From: Nyssa sinensis
Taxonomy: Eukaryota > Streptophyta > Magnoliopsida > Cornales > Nyssaceae
DNA length: 64,000 nucleotides
NCBI GenBank assembly: GCA_008638375.1
Contig: CM018032.1
Span: forward strand, 56,155,882-56,219,881
Direction of reading: 5' to 3'
The translations under genes and the position numbers were made by a program. The notes under the pieces are model-generated. The model saw only the letters and a list, made by a program, of their open reading frames with translations, searched no databases and was not told the origin of the DNA. How positions within the stretch are numbered: the stretch's first letter is position 1; each line of letters starts with the position of its first letter. This document shows, piece after piece, positions 34,540 through 46,966 of this stretch.

Positions 34540-36370
34540 AATGATAAAATATACTTGACCGAACTTATGGCACTCGGTTCGGATCACTGGTTTGAAACTT
34601 ATGCAAATTTCTGCTCCAAAAAGGCCCATTTTCAGGTTTTGATGGACCAAAACACTGGATATTGGCCTAACTAACATGAAACCCCATCACACACCTCATA
34701 AATGATAAAATATACTTACACGAGCTTACGGCACTCGGTTCGAATCACCAGTTTGAAACTTATGCAAGTTTCTACTCCAAAAAGGTCCATTTTTGGGTTT
34801 TGAAGGACCAAAACAACAGATATCAGCCTAATTACCATGAAATCCCATCACACACCTCACAAATGATAAAATAGACTTGCACGAACTTACGGCACTCGGT
34901 TCAGATCACCGGTTTAAAACTTATGCAAGTTTCTGCTCTAAAAGGCCCATTTTTGGGTTTTGATGGACCAAAACATCGGATATCGGCCTAACTACCACAA
35001 AACCCCATCACACACCTTAGAAATGACAAAATAGACTTGCACAAACTTACGGCACTCGGTTCGGATCACCAGTTTGAAACTTATGCAAGTTTCTGCTCTA
35101 AAAAGGCCTATTTTTGAGTTTTAACAGACCAAAACATCGGATATTGGTCTAACTACCACAAAACCCCATCACACACCTCACAAATGATAAAATAGCCTTA
35201 CACGAACTTACGGCACTCGGTTCGGATCACCGGTTTGAAACTTATGCAAGTTTCTACTCCAAAAAGGCCCATTTTTGGGTTTTGACGGACCAAAACATCG
35301 GATATCGGCCTAACTATCACAAAACCCCATCACACACCTTAGAAATGACAAAATAGACTTGCACAAACTTACGGCACTCGGTTCGGATCACCAGTTTGAA
35401 ACTTATGCAAGTTTCTGCTCTAAAAAGACCTATTTTTGAGTTTTAACGAACCAAAACATCGGATATTGGTCTAACTACCACAAAAGCCCATCACACACCG
35501 CACAAATGATAAAATAGACTTACACAAACTTATGGCACTCGGTTCGGATCACCGGTTTGAAACTTATGCAAGTTTCTGCTCCAAAAAGGCCCATTTTCAA
35601 GTTTTGACGGACCAAGACACCAGATATCGGCCTAACTACCACAAAACCCCATCACACCTCACAAATGATAAAATAGACTTGCACAAACTTACAGCACTCG
35701 GTTCGGATCACCGGTTTGAAACTTATGCAACTTTCTGCTCCAAAAGGCCTATTTTCAGGTTTTGACTGACCAAAACACTGGATATCGGCCTAACTATCAT
35801 GAAAATCCATCACACACCTCACAAATGATAAAATAGACTTGCACAAACTTACGGCACTCAGTTCGGATCACCGGTTTGAAACTTATACAAGTTTCTGCTC
35901 CAAAAAGGTCCATTTTCGAGTTTTGAAGGACCAAAATGCCGGATATCGGCCTACCGACCCTGAAACCCCATCACACACCTCACAAATAATAAAATAGACT
36001 TGCATGAACTTACGGCACTCAGTTTGAATCACCGGTTTGAAACTTATGCAAATTTCTACTTGAAAAAGGCCCATTTTTGAGTTTTGACAGACCAAAATGA
36101 CGGATATCGGCCTACTGACCCCAAAACTCCATCACACACCTCACAAATAATAAAATAGACTTGCACAAACTTATGGCACTTGATTCGGATCAACGGTTTG
36201 AAACTTATACAAGTTTTTGCTCCGAAAAGGTGGGTTTTGGGGTTTTCACGGACCAAAATACTGGATATCCGCCTAATTTTCTCTATACCCCATCACACAC
36301 CTCACAAATGACAAAGTAGACTACCAAAAACTTAGGGCAATCAGTTTGGATTAGTGGTTTGCAACTTATG
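34540..36370 (+). repeat. 161-bp tandem repeat array of element B (~11 units)
   Basis: The units are the reverse complement of those at 14804-21550, for instance ACTTACGGCACTCGGTTCGG, CCGGTTTGAAACTTATGCAA and CCCCATCACACACCTC, each spaced about 161 bp. Relative to the direction of each element the two arrays have the same orientation. About 11 units are present against 42 in element A. Confidence 0.93.
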
Positions 36371-37282
36371 TTACTTTATGCCGTTCTTACTATTTATGCA
36401 TGGAAAAAAATATATATTTACTTTCATATATATATTTAATAACTGTTCTAATATATATCATTTGATCTTTATTTCAGATTGATTGGGATTATTGCGTCGG
36501 GGTCTTTAGGTCTTGCATCGGGACTAAATATTTTTATTTGTTTTTTCTTTCATCGATATCTGTAGTTATATTTTTTGAGACAATTTTTTTTTTTTTTGTA
36601 TTTATTCTTAAATTGTACTTTTACAAATGTAACTAATTAATTAGTATAATATATATATGAATGTATTTTTATTTTTCAATATATTTTTATTTCAGAATGT
36701 TTGGATTTTACTGTATATCAAGATGATTGATACATGTTTAAACAGGAGTAAAACAACAAATAAAACAAATAATGTAGGGAAAAAAAATTAAACTTTTAGC
36801 GACGCACAAAATGCATCGCTAAAAACTAAGAAATCAATTTATAGTGACGTTTCAAATTCGTCGCTAAAGATTGGCTACAAACTATTAGCGACGCACAACA
36901 AGTGTTGCTAAAGGTACCATTTGCGACGCACACAGTGAGCGTCGCTAAAAGATACCATTTACGACACACACAGTGAGCATCGCTAAAAGCTACCATTGTG
37001 TTCGTGTATAGTATTTGCGACGCTAATAGTAGCTTTTAGCGACACACATTGCGTTCGTGTATAGTATTTGCGACGCACCATCAAAATTATTAGCGAGGCA
37101 CATTGAGCGTCGCTAATAGTTACCTTTAGCGACACAAAGGGATGTGTGTGTCGCTAATACTATTAGCGACGCGACTATTTGCGATTTTTTTAGCGACGCC
37201 CCTTTGTGCGTCGCAAAATCTCTTTAGCGATGCATTTTGCCACTATTAGCGACGCACGCGAATAGTGCATTTTCCTGTAGTG
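36371..37282 (+). repeat. 3' region and subterminal repeats of element B
   Basis: 36371-36780 is homologous, inverted, to 14390-14803 of element A (for example ATATATCATTTGATCTTTAT and TTGGGATTATTGCG). From 36790 the words TTAGCGACGC and GCGTCGCTAA recur to the end, with three near-identical copies around GTGTATAGTATTTGCGACGC and neighbouring AGCGTCGCTAAAAG. Confidence 0.85.
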
Positions 37283-38078
37283 ACGATAACATACACACAT
37301 ACATTAATAATTAGGTTCTCCTTCCCATCATATATATATAAAAAAAAGTTTTCATTCTTTTACTTGTTAGCAAAGTTAGAGATTAGAGTGTTTGTATTAG
37401 TTAAAAACCCTAAAACCCAATTTCTAGAAAATTTAATAAATAGGGGTCCAATTTTCATATTGAAACAATCTCATAATAACATAACCTATTTCACCAAATT
37501 GCTAAATACTCTGACAACTTTATGCACCTTACACACAGAATGAATATAAATTTTTTCATTTTCATTTTTTTAAGAAAAATATCTTTATTCCCACCAATAT
37601 TCCACGTAAACTATATATGAATTCTAGTTATTTTTTTAAAGTAATTATCCAGTGGTCCTTCAAATTAATCTTCTTATTTTATATGTCATGTACATGTTTT
37701 TATATCAATATATTTCTTTTCTCTTTGCTAATAAAAAAAAAAAATTGTAATCTAAATATGGATCATTAGACCAAAACCATTGAATGAATTTTGGAGTTGA
37801 TTCTTAAAATGAAAAAGTAAAGTTGCAATTTCATAACTCATTTTAGTAATTATTCATCTTGATGATGATAAATTATTAAATAGTCATGGACTAGTTATTC
37901 CGATCAATCAAGTGATGCCATATGTATAATATGTATGACTTTTATACTTACTAATTTTTTACTGGTCGGATGATTCAATAATTTCACCAAAGTTAACTGG
38001 GTGAGAGGACCATTTCATAAATTTGGGCACGAAAAATTTGGAAGAGATATGGACCATTCAAATTCAATTGATTTTTAT
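37283..38078. other. Intergenic DNA with a possible LINE tail
   Basis: No gene is seen. ATATCAATATATTTC then TTTGCTAATAAAAAAA at 37700-37745 resembles the 3' tail of a LINE-type element. The frame 37265-37543 starts inside the CACTA terminus and is not meaningful. Confidence 0.4.
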
Positions 38079-38209
38079 AGCAATTGGTCCCAGAATCAAT
38101 CAATTGGTCCCCAAATCAATTATGGGCTCATCTGAACATGGGACTGTGCATTATCAATTGGCCCCCAAATCAATTATGGGCTCATCTGAACATGGGACTA
38201 TACATTCAT
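38079..38209. repeat. 54-bp tandem repeat, about 2.4 units
   Basis: The segment CAATTGGTCCCCAAATCAAT to GGGACTGTGCATTAT at 38101-38154 repeats at 38155-38208 with few changes, and a shorter third copy precedes it at about 38079. The open frame 38023-38241 simply reads through the repeat. Confidence 0.85.
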
Positions 38210-38424
38210 CACTTTTTTTCCCCATCCTTCTGCCAACGTAATACGAAGCTTGATATTGCCTAAAATATGTTTTTGACAATGACTAAAAATTCATTAACTT
38301 TTTCGATTTTTTTTTTTTAAATGGAAGTTAGATATATGGTTGATTCACAGGTCGTGCTATATAAATTCCAATGGTTGCTATATATAGGTATAAGGTACCA
38401 CGTCAACACGAAAATGTCTCATCA

Positions 38425-38640
38425 ATATGTGCTCAAGAGAGGGGAGAACCCCACTAAGAGGGTCTCTTCCCTCATGAGAGTCACATGCACCAAACAAAGG
38501 CAGCCCCTCTAATATGCGCTCAAGAAAGGGGAGAACCCCACTAAAATGGCCCCCTCCCCCACGAGGGTCACATGCACCCAATAGAGGCAGTCTCACCAAG
38601 AAGGGAAAACCCCACTAAGAGGGCCCTCTTTCTCATGCAA
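38425..38640. repeat. ~85-bp imperfect tandem repeat, about 2.5 units
   Basis: GGGGAGAACCCCACTAAGAG or a variant recurs at about 38437, 38527 and 38603. Each of the first two is followed by a TCACATGCACC word. The GGGGAGAACCCC core is itself nearly palindromic. This probably belongs to the LTR-like DNA that follows. Confidence 0.75.
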
Positions 38641-39455
38641 GCATTTATAAAGGATTATAAGTGTCATGCGTAATCACTACCTCGCTCGCCCTTCATAAGG
38701 ACGCCCTAAAGACTTGGAGGCAAGTCCTGGAGACCTTCGAGTCTGGCACGCGAATGTAGCGTAACCTTTGCACTACGTTCCCTATAATATGGGATATTTA
38801 AGGTCATGTGAATTGGCGGCTACAGTAACGGGCACGCTAGGAAGCTTCACGTGCCTCACGCATGGGGCTATCTAGACCTTCTAAAACAAAGAGGGGGCTC
38901 CACCTTAACTAACTGCTATTTTGGACCACAGTGGTACACCTGTCAACAACTAAGGATTCACGTGAGCACACTAGGGGGTTGACATGTGACCTACCACTAT
39001 AAATACCCCTACAGCTACCACAATAAAGGGATCAATGATCAGAAAGAGAAATCAATCAATCAATCAAGAGGATTGACTTTGACCTACTTCATTATCGATT
39101 ATGGGTATCTAGAATCGCATTCCAATTATGACCTAGACACTGGGAATCGCGTGAAGGTTGGGATAAGTCTCGCCCCGACCTCTTGGGAGTCCCTCATGAA
39201 AGGTTCTAGATTGCCTTACCTCGACCCTTCCACTTCGCTCTGCAGTTAGACTGGGCATCCGACACGCAAGTTATACTTGCCTTTACAACTCACATCTCTA
39301 ACACAACCTCTCACGGCCTCCTAGCCGTCCACACTATATAAATTCAACAATAGCCGACCCTTAAAATAATTTCTTGAATTGATATTTAAAAGTGATTCAC
39401 AACGTTTATTCCAAATAAAGGTTACATTATTCAAAGAGCTTCCAAATTAAAGTAT
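38641..39455 (+). mobile_element. LTR-retrotransposon-like remnant
   Basis: The sequence is more GC-rich than its surroundings and holds CTACCACTATAAATACCCC (about 38990-39010), a TATA-box context common in plant LTRs, followed by about 300 bp of mixed-composition DNA. No primer binding site, polypurine tract or coding domain could be fixed, so the identification is tentative. The frame 38986-39249 is unassigned. Confidence 0.35.
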
Positions 39456-39990
39456 GTGTAATGCCCAATCCTGCGTCCCAACAATATGAAGAAAGAACTT
39501 GTAATATTATGGTTCAAAATGTTTAATTTTAAATTGTTAGTAGCAATTTTTTGATGTTTTTTATATGTTAATTAAATTTTTAATACTTAATCGACGTGTG
39601 GTAGAGTATTACAATCATTATCCTTAGTTATGGGACGTCCTCGTCGTATGTCATGACCCATAAGGCTTAGTAACTTTTCTTTGACTATTGAGATAGGATG
39701 CACCTTCGCTCTTCTTATGGTTCCAGTCTCCTCACAAGATCTATCATTCTGTTGCACTGTGTGTCTCTTCGTGGGTAATTGCAAATACAGTACTGCACCA
39801 CTACAATATCTGTCAAGGGACCAGGGTCGACTATGGTACCATTTGTAATGCCCCAATCTTGCATCCCAACAACATGAAGAAAGATCCCAAAGCATTATGA
39901 CTCAAAATGTTTAAGCCCAAGTTGCTAGTGGTAAACTTGTGGTGTTCTTTATATACTAATCAAATTTCACACACCTAACAGATGCATTGT
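39456..39990. repeat. Direct repeat of a ~140-bp LTR-like start
   Basis: TGTAATGCCCAATCCTGCG at 39458 and TGTAATGCCCCAATCTTGC at about 39847 begin two similar copies that run on through ACATGAAGAAAGA and CAAAATGTTTAA for about 140 bp. TGTAATGCCC is a common LTR start in plants. The 390-bp spacing suggests a nested or partly deleted LTR pair on the - strand. Confidence 0.55.
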
Positions 39991-41560
39991 ATATGTTCAA
40001 TGCATGACAACCATGAAAGTGAATGTTATACACTTACCGTTACACTCATGTGCCTAGTCAACACGAACTCAAGTTCATAATCAATCAACCACAACTAGAT
40101 ACCAAATACATACGCCCCCATTAGGCCATCACCAATTCTCCATTTATGGGCTACTAACCAAATGGACTAAGGGAACCTTCCACCTGCGTTTATGGCCCAA
40201 AGCCGAGGGATAACACAATCCCCATGCCAACACAAGAAACATATAATAGTTCTCACAGTCTATGTCCAAGCATCGCTTTTGATATTACAATTCTCATCTC
40301 ATATCACCAACATCCATTATGCCATACCAACACATAACAAACGAGTCATGTTGTGCTAGCACATCCAACATATCATGCAAGATTCCAATGCACAGTGAAC
40401 ATATCCATCATAATTATCATGCATAATATTCACATGGAAAATACAATGTTAATTCACATGTAATGGGATCCATCATAAATATCTAGATATAAATGTATAA
40501 TATCCACCCATATTGTATCAATAATACATATATATAATAGAGATATCATAATCATCATACATGTATAGTCAACAATGTCATGATCATCTAACAATAAGTA
40601 TTATCATGCAATACATGATATCATTAGTATTCTCAACTGTAGGGAGGACATAGTTTTCAAACAAGTACTCTAAGTTGCTATGCATACTAGTGATTTAGTT
40701 CGTCTATGTTCAACTCACAATTATCATTCCAACTCAATCTATTCTTTATGTGATTCATTTTATAGTCTTATTCTTCACTAACATTCCCATGTTATGTTCT
40801 AAGTTAGAAATCATATTACAATTATCTTGACCAAGCTAACCTTTATTAATTAAGTTTCATATTATGTTATATGAGTTCCTTAGGGCCAAACAAATGCTAA
40901 AAATAGGTTCTTTGACTCCCAAAATCTTACTTAGGTGATTTTCTAGAAGCTACATAACTTTTAGACATCTTTTAAAGTCATAAGGGTATTTTTGTAATTT
41001 TACTTACACTAGTTCAGGACTATCGAAACATAATTTTTCCAAACTAACATTGAGAACGGATATAGAAGATCCAAAAATCCTAACAGTGCTCTTAAAAACG
41101 GATATACCCTTTTTGAGTTTTAAAAGCATTTAAAAATATATTTTTCATAAGAGGGGCATTTTCGTAATTTTAAGAATAAGAACCCATTCCTAACCATCCT
41201 AGTTCTCTTAAAACTAGTCCAAGATAGAACCTAACCCTCGTTGGCTCGTCCTGGTCCACACTTGTATCCAAACAGGCCATTTCGGCCTCTTATTACTATT
41301 TAGATCTAGTTGGGCCAGACTTGGCCCAACTTATTAGTGAGCCCAATCGGTCCATCATATTTTAATTAAAACCTATTTGGCCCAACCCTTTTAAAATTTG
41401 CCTGGTTTATATGAACTAAGTCCCAAGCCCTACTTAAAAACAAAATAGTGCGGGCCACACACCAAACCCATTAGGTTAAACTCCACAAAATAATGTTGTG
41501 TGAGATGACACTGCTCACACTCGTCCCAAACCAGTTGACACGATGACCCTTTAAAACCCG
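39848..41560 (-). mobile_element. Degenerate LTR-retrotransposon-like DNA
   Basis: From the TGTAATGCCCC start this stretch runs through CA-rich sequence and then through passages such as AAGAGGGGCATTTTCGTAAT and AAGGGTATTTTTGTAATTTT that are characteristic of plant Gypsy-type LTRs. Words of the same kind occur near 63400-63560 in the other orientation. No protein domain is visible. Confidence 0.35.
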
Positions 41561-43612
41561 AACTCCTTTGTAAAATATAATAAAGACACAAAAAAAGTTC
41601 CAAATTTTGGTGTTATATAAAAACTAGTGATAATAAGTGTTTACCAAAAGTGCGAAAAATTTTTTATCATTTTTCAATTAATTAAAATTCTATTTAATTA
41701 ATAAGGAACACATATTAAAATATCAGTGTTAATTAAGATGAACTACTATCAAGGATATCATTTTGTTGAATAATTATGATTTTAAGTTTATGGAATTATA
41801 ATGACAATAACAATATTGATAAATATTGTGCATCCATGAAAAATAAATAAACAAGACACCAAATATATGCGAGAAATCTTCATGGAGAATAAAACCCATC
41901 CTAACTACAAAAATTCACTAATAAAAAAGAACAATGTACAAGTCCATAAAGTCCTATACCACAAACAACTAGCCTATCACCTCGAGTGATTTATCTAGTA
42001 GTTCATTTACAGCTTCTCGTTGTACCCTTTAATTTCAACCAGCCTTTGCCAGTATGTTCGTATAAAAGATACGAACTAACTTAAGACATGTTATTCTACT
42101 AAAGTTAAGTAAAATGGACCATCCTTTCAGAGAAAAGTTGACAGAAATGAATGTATCATCAAACTTGCCTTTCGCAAATGGTCTTCCAAGAACCACCTTT
42201 TTCTTCATGAGAAAAGTATCATATTTCACCACAACTACTTCATCTCTAAAAGCTCAGAGGCCAGATCTTGAAGTTTATCATTTTTTCTTAGGAAAAACTC
42301 TTCTTTGTAAGAGTTTTTTCTTGTATGGACTCTATATAGTAAGTTTTTACCATTTTGTTTTTTGAATTTTCTCTGCCTCAAATAAACTTGTTCAAAGAAT
42401 TATCTGAGAAAAACGAAAATTTAGGACTTATTAGTAAAATACTCAAAATAATTATGAAAGGCCTTATTTGTATCTAAATGATATGAAATACACATGGAAT
42501 TGGGCGGCGAGGGGGTGGGTTTGTATAGGTTTATATAGAAAAATAATTTTTTTGACCAATTTTACTTTACTTTTGATGATTAATGTTTTCTCTTCAATTA
42601 AATGTGAATTATGTTTACGTGTGTGTAATCAACAATCAGTGGCGTATCAACATATGATAGTAATAATAATACTAAAGTAATAATAAATAGTAAGGAGATG
42701 ATACACTGATTTTTGTTGAGGATGAAACTATCACATACCAATTGCATTTACTTTGGAAAACCCTATGGCGCTTACCCAGATGCAGACGATCTACTAGAAT
42801 AGCTTTGGTGATTTTAGATTTTGTAAACACAGCGAATTAGTTCCTTAAGCCTTGCTCTTGATTTGAATTTTCTCTTGCTTGAATCCTCAAGTGCTCTTCA
42901 AGTAGATCTCCCCTTCAAATCCATGAAGGGACAACCTTAATCATAGTTATGAATATTCACGCAATCTCGAACTCTACCGATTACACACAACTTTAAATCC
43001 ACAAGCTTATACTCTAAGGATGTTGTAGAAAGTGTGGTAAGTTTTTAGAACAATTGGGACCATGTCAATGCAATTGAAAACCTTTTGGTATTAGAAGTAT
43101 GCAACAAGTTGTAGCAACCAAAATTTATTTCAAAATCATGTCAAAGGCTATATATAATCCTAGAGTAAAAATAAAACAATTTCCTAAATAGAATTAAAAA
43201 CTTCGCATAAAATCTCGATTGTTCGTTTGAACGAGGCCTTTGCCCATTCGCAAAAAACTTCAATATAAGTTCGAAAACAACTACACTACTTTGGTCATTA
43301 GACCAAGCATTCCAATGGGGTTCCACAAAGCTTGATTATTAAGTATCTAGTTTGGCCGTTAGAATGAACCATACCATGAGATCACAGAAGGTGGCTTCAT
43401 GAACCTCACTATCTTGATTGTTTGAACGAAACTAAGGCTTGTTCAAACGATCGAGGCAAAATGCTCAATCAAACAAATACTTCGTATGAAAAATTCTCTC
43501 AATTTAAACTAAAACACTTTTTTCGTTGAAACCTTGAGTCAATTTTTAATACCAAGATTAATGAATATAGCTAAACTTAGAAATTTGTCATTAAAACAAT
43601 TTGTATGCATAA

Positions 43613-43643
<31 letters not shown>

Positions 43644-46280
43644 AACCTATGCCAAATGTGTCCAGATACATTACCACACCTACCATTATGACCACCGCCA
43701 TTAAAGAAGCATATTTATAAAGCTCATTACATAGGTGATCACAAGTCTTAGGAACTTTAACTTAGATAGACTTGAACACATTTGAACTCAATAATTTTAT
43801 CAATCACAGATTAGACCAATACTTGTATCATAGCAAAGACTACCCTTGTCATTCTTGACTTGAACAATATTAAATATTTTTATCAATTTGTTTGATCTAT
43901 CATGAGTTACTTTAACTTTCCTATCTTTCTTAGGTTCAAGTGTTTCTTCAGCTTGCGTTACCCTAATTTCTTATTTTTGGCATAATTTGAGTTTTGCAAC
44001 TCAACAAAATTTTGTTTTCTAAAACATTTCAATATCTATTCACAGTCTGGCCACCCAAATGCTTTAAAAATCACCACAAGTTGCATTTAATAGGCATCTG
44101 TTTCTTCAGCTTTTTACTTCCCATCCGATGTGGGATAACGGGTACTCTTTTATTGCACAAAGTCTTGAACTTTTTTTTTATTATTATTATCATATGCGAT
44201 GTGGGACTTCATGATCCAGTCCACATATGTTACTATAAGACGGATCTCAAAGATGAGAAATTAAATTTCAAGATCCTGCTGTCATGATTTCATTAGTACT
44301 ATTTAATTATTTTAAAAATAGAACATGATCCCTCACCTCATTGAAAGTCTCCAGTGATCTTTCCTCTTAGCCAAATTTGATAAGAAAAATAAAATAAAAA
44401 TGAAGTTGGTTCAATTCCAATTTCTAAGAACCAATAGCCCTCCAAGACTTCATGCGAAAGCCTAGGAAAATAATCATATGCTTGATCATTTATCCAAATT
44501 TATTTAGAGAAGACCAATGCTAGGTAACATGAATTTTTTCAATAATTATATATTATTAATATTAATAATAAACATAATTATAATGTCATGGCTCGATTTC
44601 AATTGATCCGATAATTAAACCAATAATCCATAACTTGGTCCTTTTTTCGATTTGTTCAACAATTTAAATTTCAAAACATTGCAAGAAACATGATCTCTCT
44701 ATGGCCAAACTCACACTTTTCATGTTTAAGATAAAGTTTTGCCTCCCTCAATTTGGTCAGAGCCAACCTCGGGTTTTCCAAATAATTTCTCTAACTTCAC
44801 AGGCTAGTGGGGCAATGCATAGCTAGAAAGGTAAATATTTTTAACCAAATTGAGAAGGCATGCTAGCTCTTACTGCAACTATTTATTTCATTTGGGCTGA
44901 GAGAAACATTAAATTATGGAGTCCAGTCAAACTCTTTTAGAATTAATAGACCTGGGAGATAATTTTTTTTTAATTATTAAAATTATTAATTATAAAATTT
45001 TCTTATACTTTTATTAATAAAAAATTATTTCATACATGTATATAAATTTTGACACAAAAGACATTATATTTAACTTTTCAATGACATTTCGATATTTTCT
45101 AAAAAAAATACATATAATATTCAACTTAAAACATACAAAAATTTTTAATATACTTTTGAACTAAAGAAGTTGTGCTTTTAAACTTACTCATGTTATATTT
45201 TTTTTCACTTACAATACTTTTAACTTAATTTAAGTAGAATTTACAAATATAATTATCAAAACATATCATAAATGAGATATATATATATATATAAGTACAT
45301 GTATACCTATTTTATCACTCTACTAATTAATATTATAAATATTTTTTTGAAAAAAATAGTAATTACTAAGTAATAAAATTATTAATTATCAATCATAAAA
45401 TTAAGTCTAATTCTTAAATATTTATTAATTATTAGAGATTATTAAGTTATTGAATATTAATTATAAGAGGATTAACTGTAATCAGCAAAATCAGGAGATA
45501 TTATTCTAAGGAACTCCAAAGTTTAAAATCAAAGTTTGCCGATCAAGAAGCAACGATGTATTGGGTTTGCCAAGGGCTATTTTATGGTGGACGGGTATGT
45601 TAATTAATTGATTCATTGGATAACACTTATTAAAGTATTTTTAATAAGTAAAAAAATAAATGTAAAAGGTTAAAAACAAAACTGTATTTTGTAACAATTT
45701 TTCAAAAGTAAAATAACAGTTCGTTGATATTTGACAATTATAAAAATAGTTTTTATAATTTTTAATATTATACTAACTTCTCTTATTAGAATTATTAGGA
45801 CACAGATATTAATAGAGAGCATAAATTTACTATTTTATTATTATGTATAATTACACCGACATTTCTTATAATATTTGATCATTATAAAAACTTTTTTGTC
45901 ATCTTTGAAAAGATAATAAAGATCAATATAATATACAAAAATATTTTAATTATTTAAAATAATTTAGTTGAAACTCAAATACCATCAATAATGAATTTTG
46001 TATGAAATATGAATTTGTATACTATCAGTATAATAAAGAAGAAATCAATATAATTTCTTAGGACATTGGAAAGATATTCACAATTGTAAGGTAAATTGTA
46101 TAGAAAAGTAATGTAATTATTTCAACAATAAATCAAACAATACATTTTTTTTTTACTTATTAAAGTCAAAAGGTATTTTAAAAAAAGTTATCCAAAATAA
46201 AAAAGAAATCATATGAAATTCAATAACACAACTGAGAATACGTGTTTCTTTCTACTTTAGCAATAATAAGGACATCCATT
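41561..46280. other. Long intergenic stretch, degraded repeats only
   Basis: I find no gene. 42700-43550 contains retroelement-like passages (for example GTTTGAACGAGGCCTTTGCC). A (GT)n run lies at about 43614-43640. GATGTGGGATAACGGG near 44128 and GATGTGGGAC near 44199 are words seen in small LTR elements. The frames 42114-42365, 42468-42680 and 43994-44287 have no recognisable product. Confidence 0.45.
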
Positions 46281-46792
46281 TCTTCCCCCCAAAAAAAACT
46301 GGGGATCTGAAAATCTCAAACAATGACCAGCTGAGTGACGTAGTAGTACTTTGAATCAGAACTCTGCGTCCACGTTTGGAAAGAGTCTGAATGCCCATTT
46401 TCGTTTCCTATTATCTAACGTCGAAAAAAACAGATGATTGCAAACTCATTAGACTGTCCACGTTGCATAAAGAGACCTTTAGCGGTTTAAAATCGTTGGG
46501 GACAATTGGACTGGTAGTTGTTGACAATTATGGTGAGAATGAATCGTCTTGGACTCTACATGGAATTGGAAGGGTCATGTATGTGGTTAGCAAATATGCA
46601 CGTCAGGCTGTAAAACTAAGCTTAGAGAGAGAGAGCTTCATAATTAGAATGCATAGGAAAAGTGTATTTATATAAGTGAGAGCTTGGAAGGGCCTTCGAA
46701 TATATATACGTGTAAGTAGTTCGCGTGCTTCATTGAAAAAGCTTAAAGTGGGTGCATAGCTAGTAGCTGTATACCCACTTAGATAGACTACT
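46281..46792 (+). promoter_or_regulatory. MYB-2 promoter and 5' leader
   Basis: TTTATATAAG (46667-46676) is the TATA box, in the same context as in MYB-1. Similarity to 4391-4923 is clear along the whole stretch, with small insertions and deletions. The long (TA)n of the MYB-1 leader is reduced to a few units and the CACGTG word is CGCGTG. The frame 46391-46675 lies in promoter DNA and is not a gene. Confidence 0.6.
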
Positions 46793-46929
46793 ATGAAGAC
46801 TACTCCTTTTGGAGTTAGAAAGGGTGCTTGGACTGAAGAAGAAGACAATCTTCTAAGAAAGTGCATTGGAAAGCACGGAGAAGGAAAATGGCACCAAGTA
46901 CCTCTAAAAGCTGGTATATGTAATGTAAT

Positions 46930-46966
<37 letters not shown>

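Larger units (their letters stand above)
25918..37282 (+). mobile_element. CACTA (En/Spm) element B with decayed transposase genes
   Basis: The right end, read on the other strand, is CACTACAGGAAAATGCACTA, identical to the 3' end of element A over 22 bases and homologous over several hundred more. The left end is GACTACAAAACAAC, with G in place of the first C. Flanks are ACA and ACG, an imperfect 3-bp duplication. Reading rightward it contains subterminal repeats, a TATA-like box and leader, a SINE, a TNP2-like gene, a Transposase_24-like gene, an 11-unit 161-bp array and 3' subterminal repeats. Both genes have many stops, so it cannot supply its own transposase. Confidence 0.85.

Noticed and set aside
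13998..37282. One 23-kb CACTA element with perfect outer ends
   Set aside because: The outer flanks (ATC and ACG) do not match, while ATC flanks 13998-25303 exactly. Both inner ends look like transposon termini, and the flanks of A join into one LTR.
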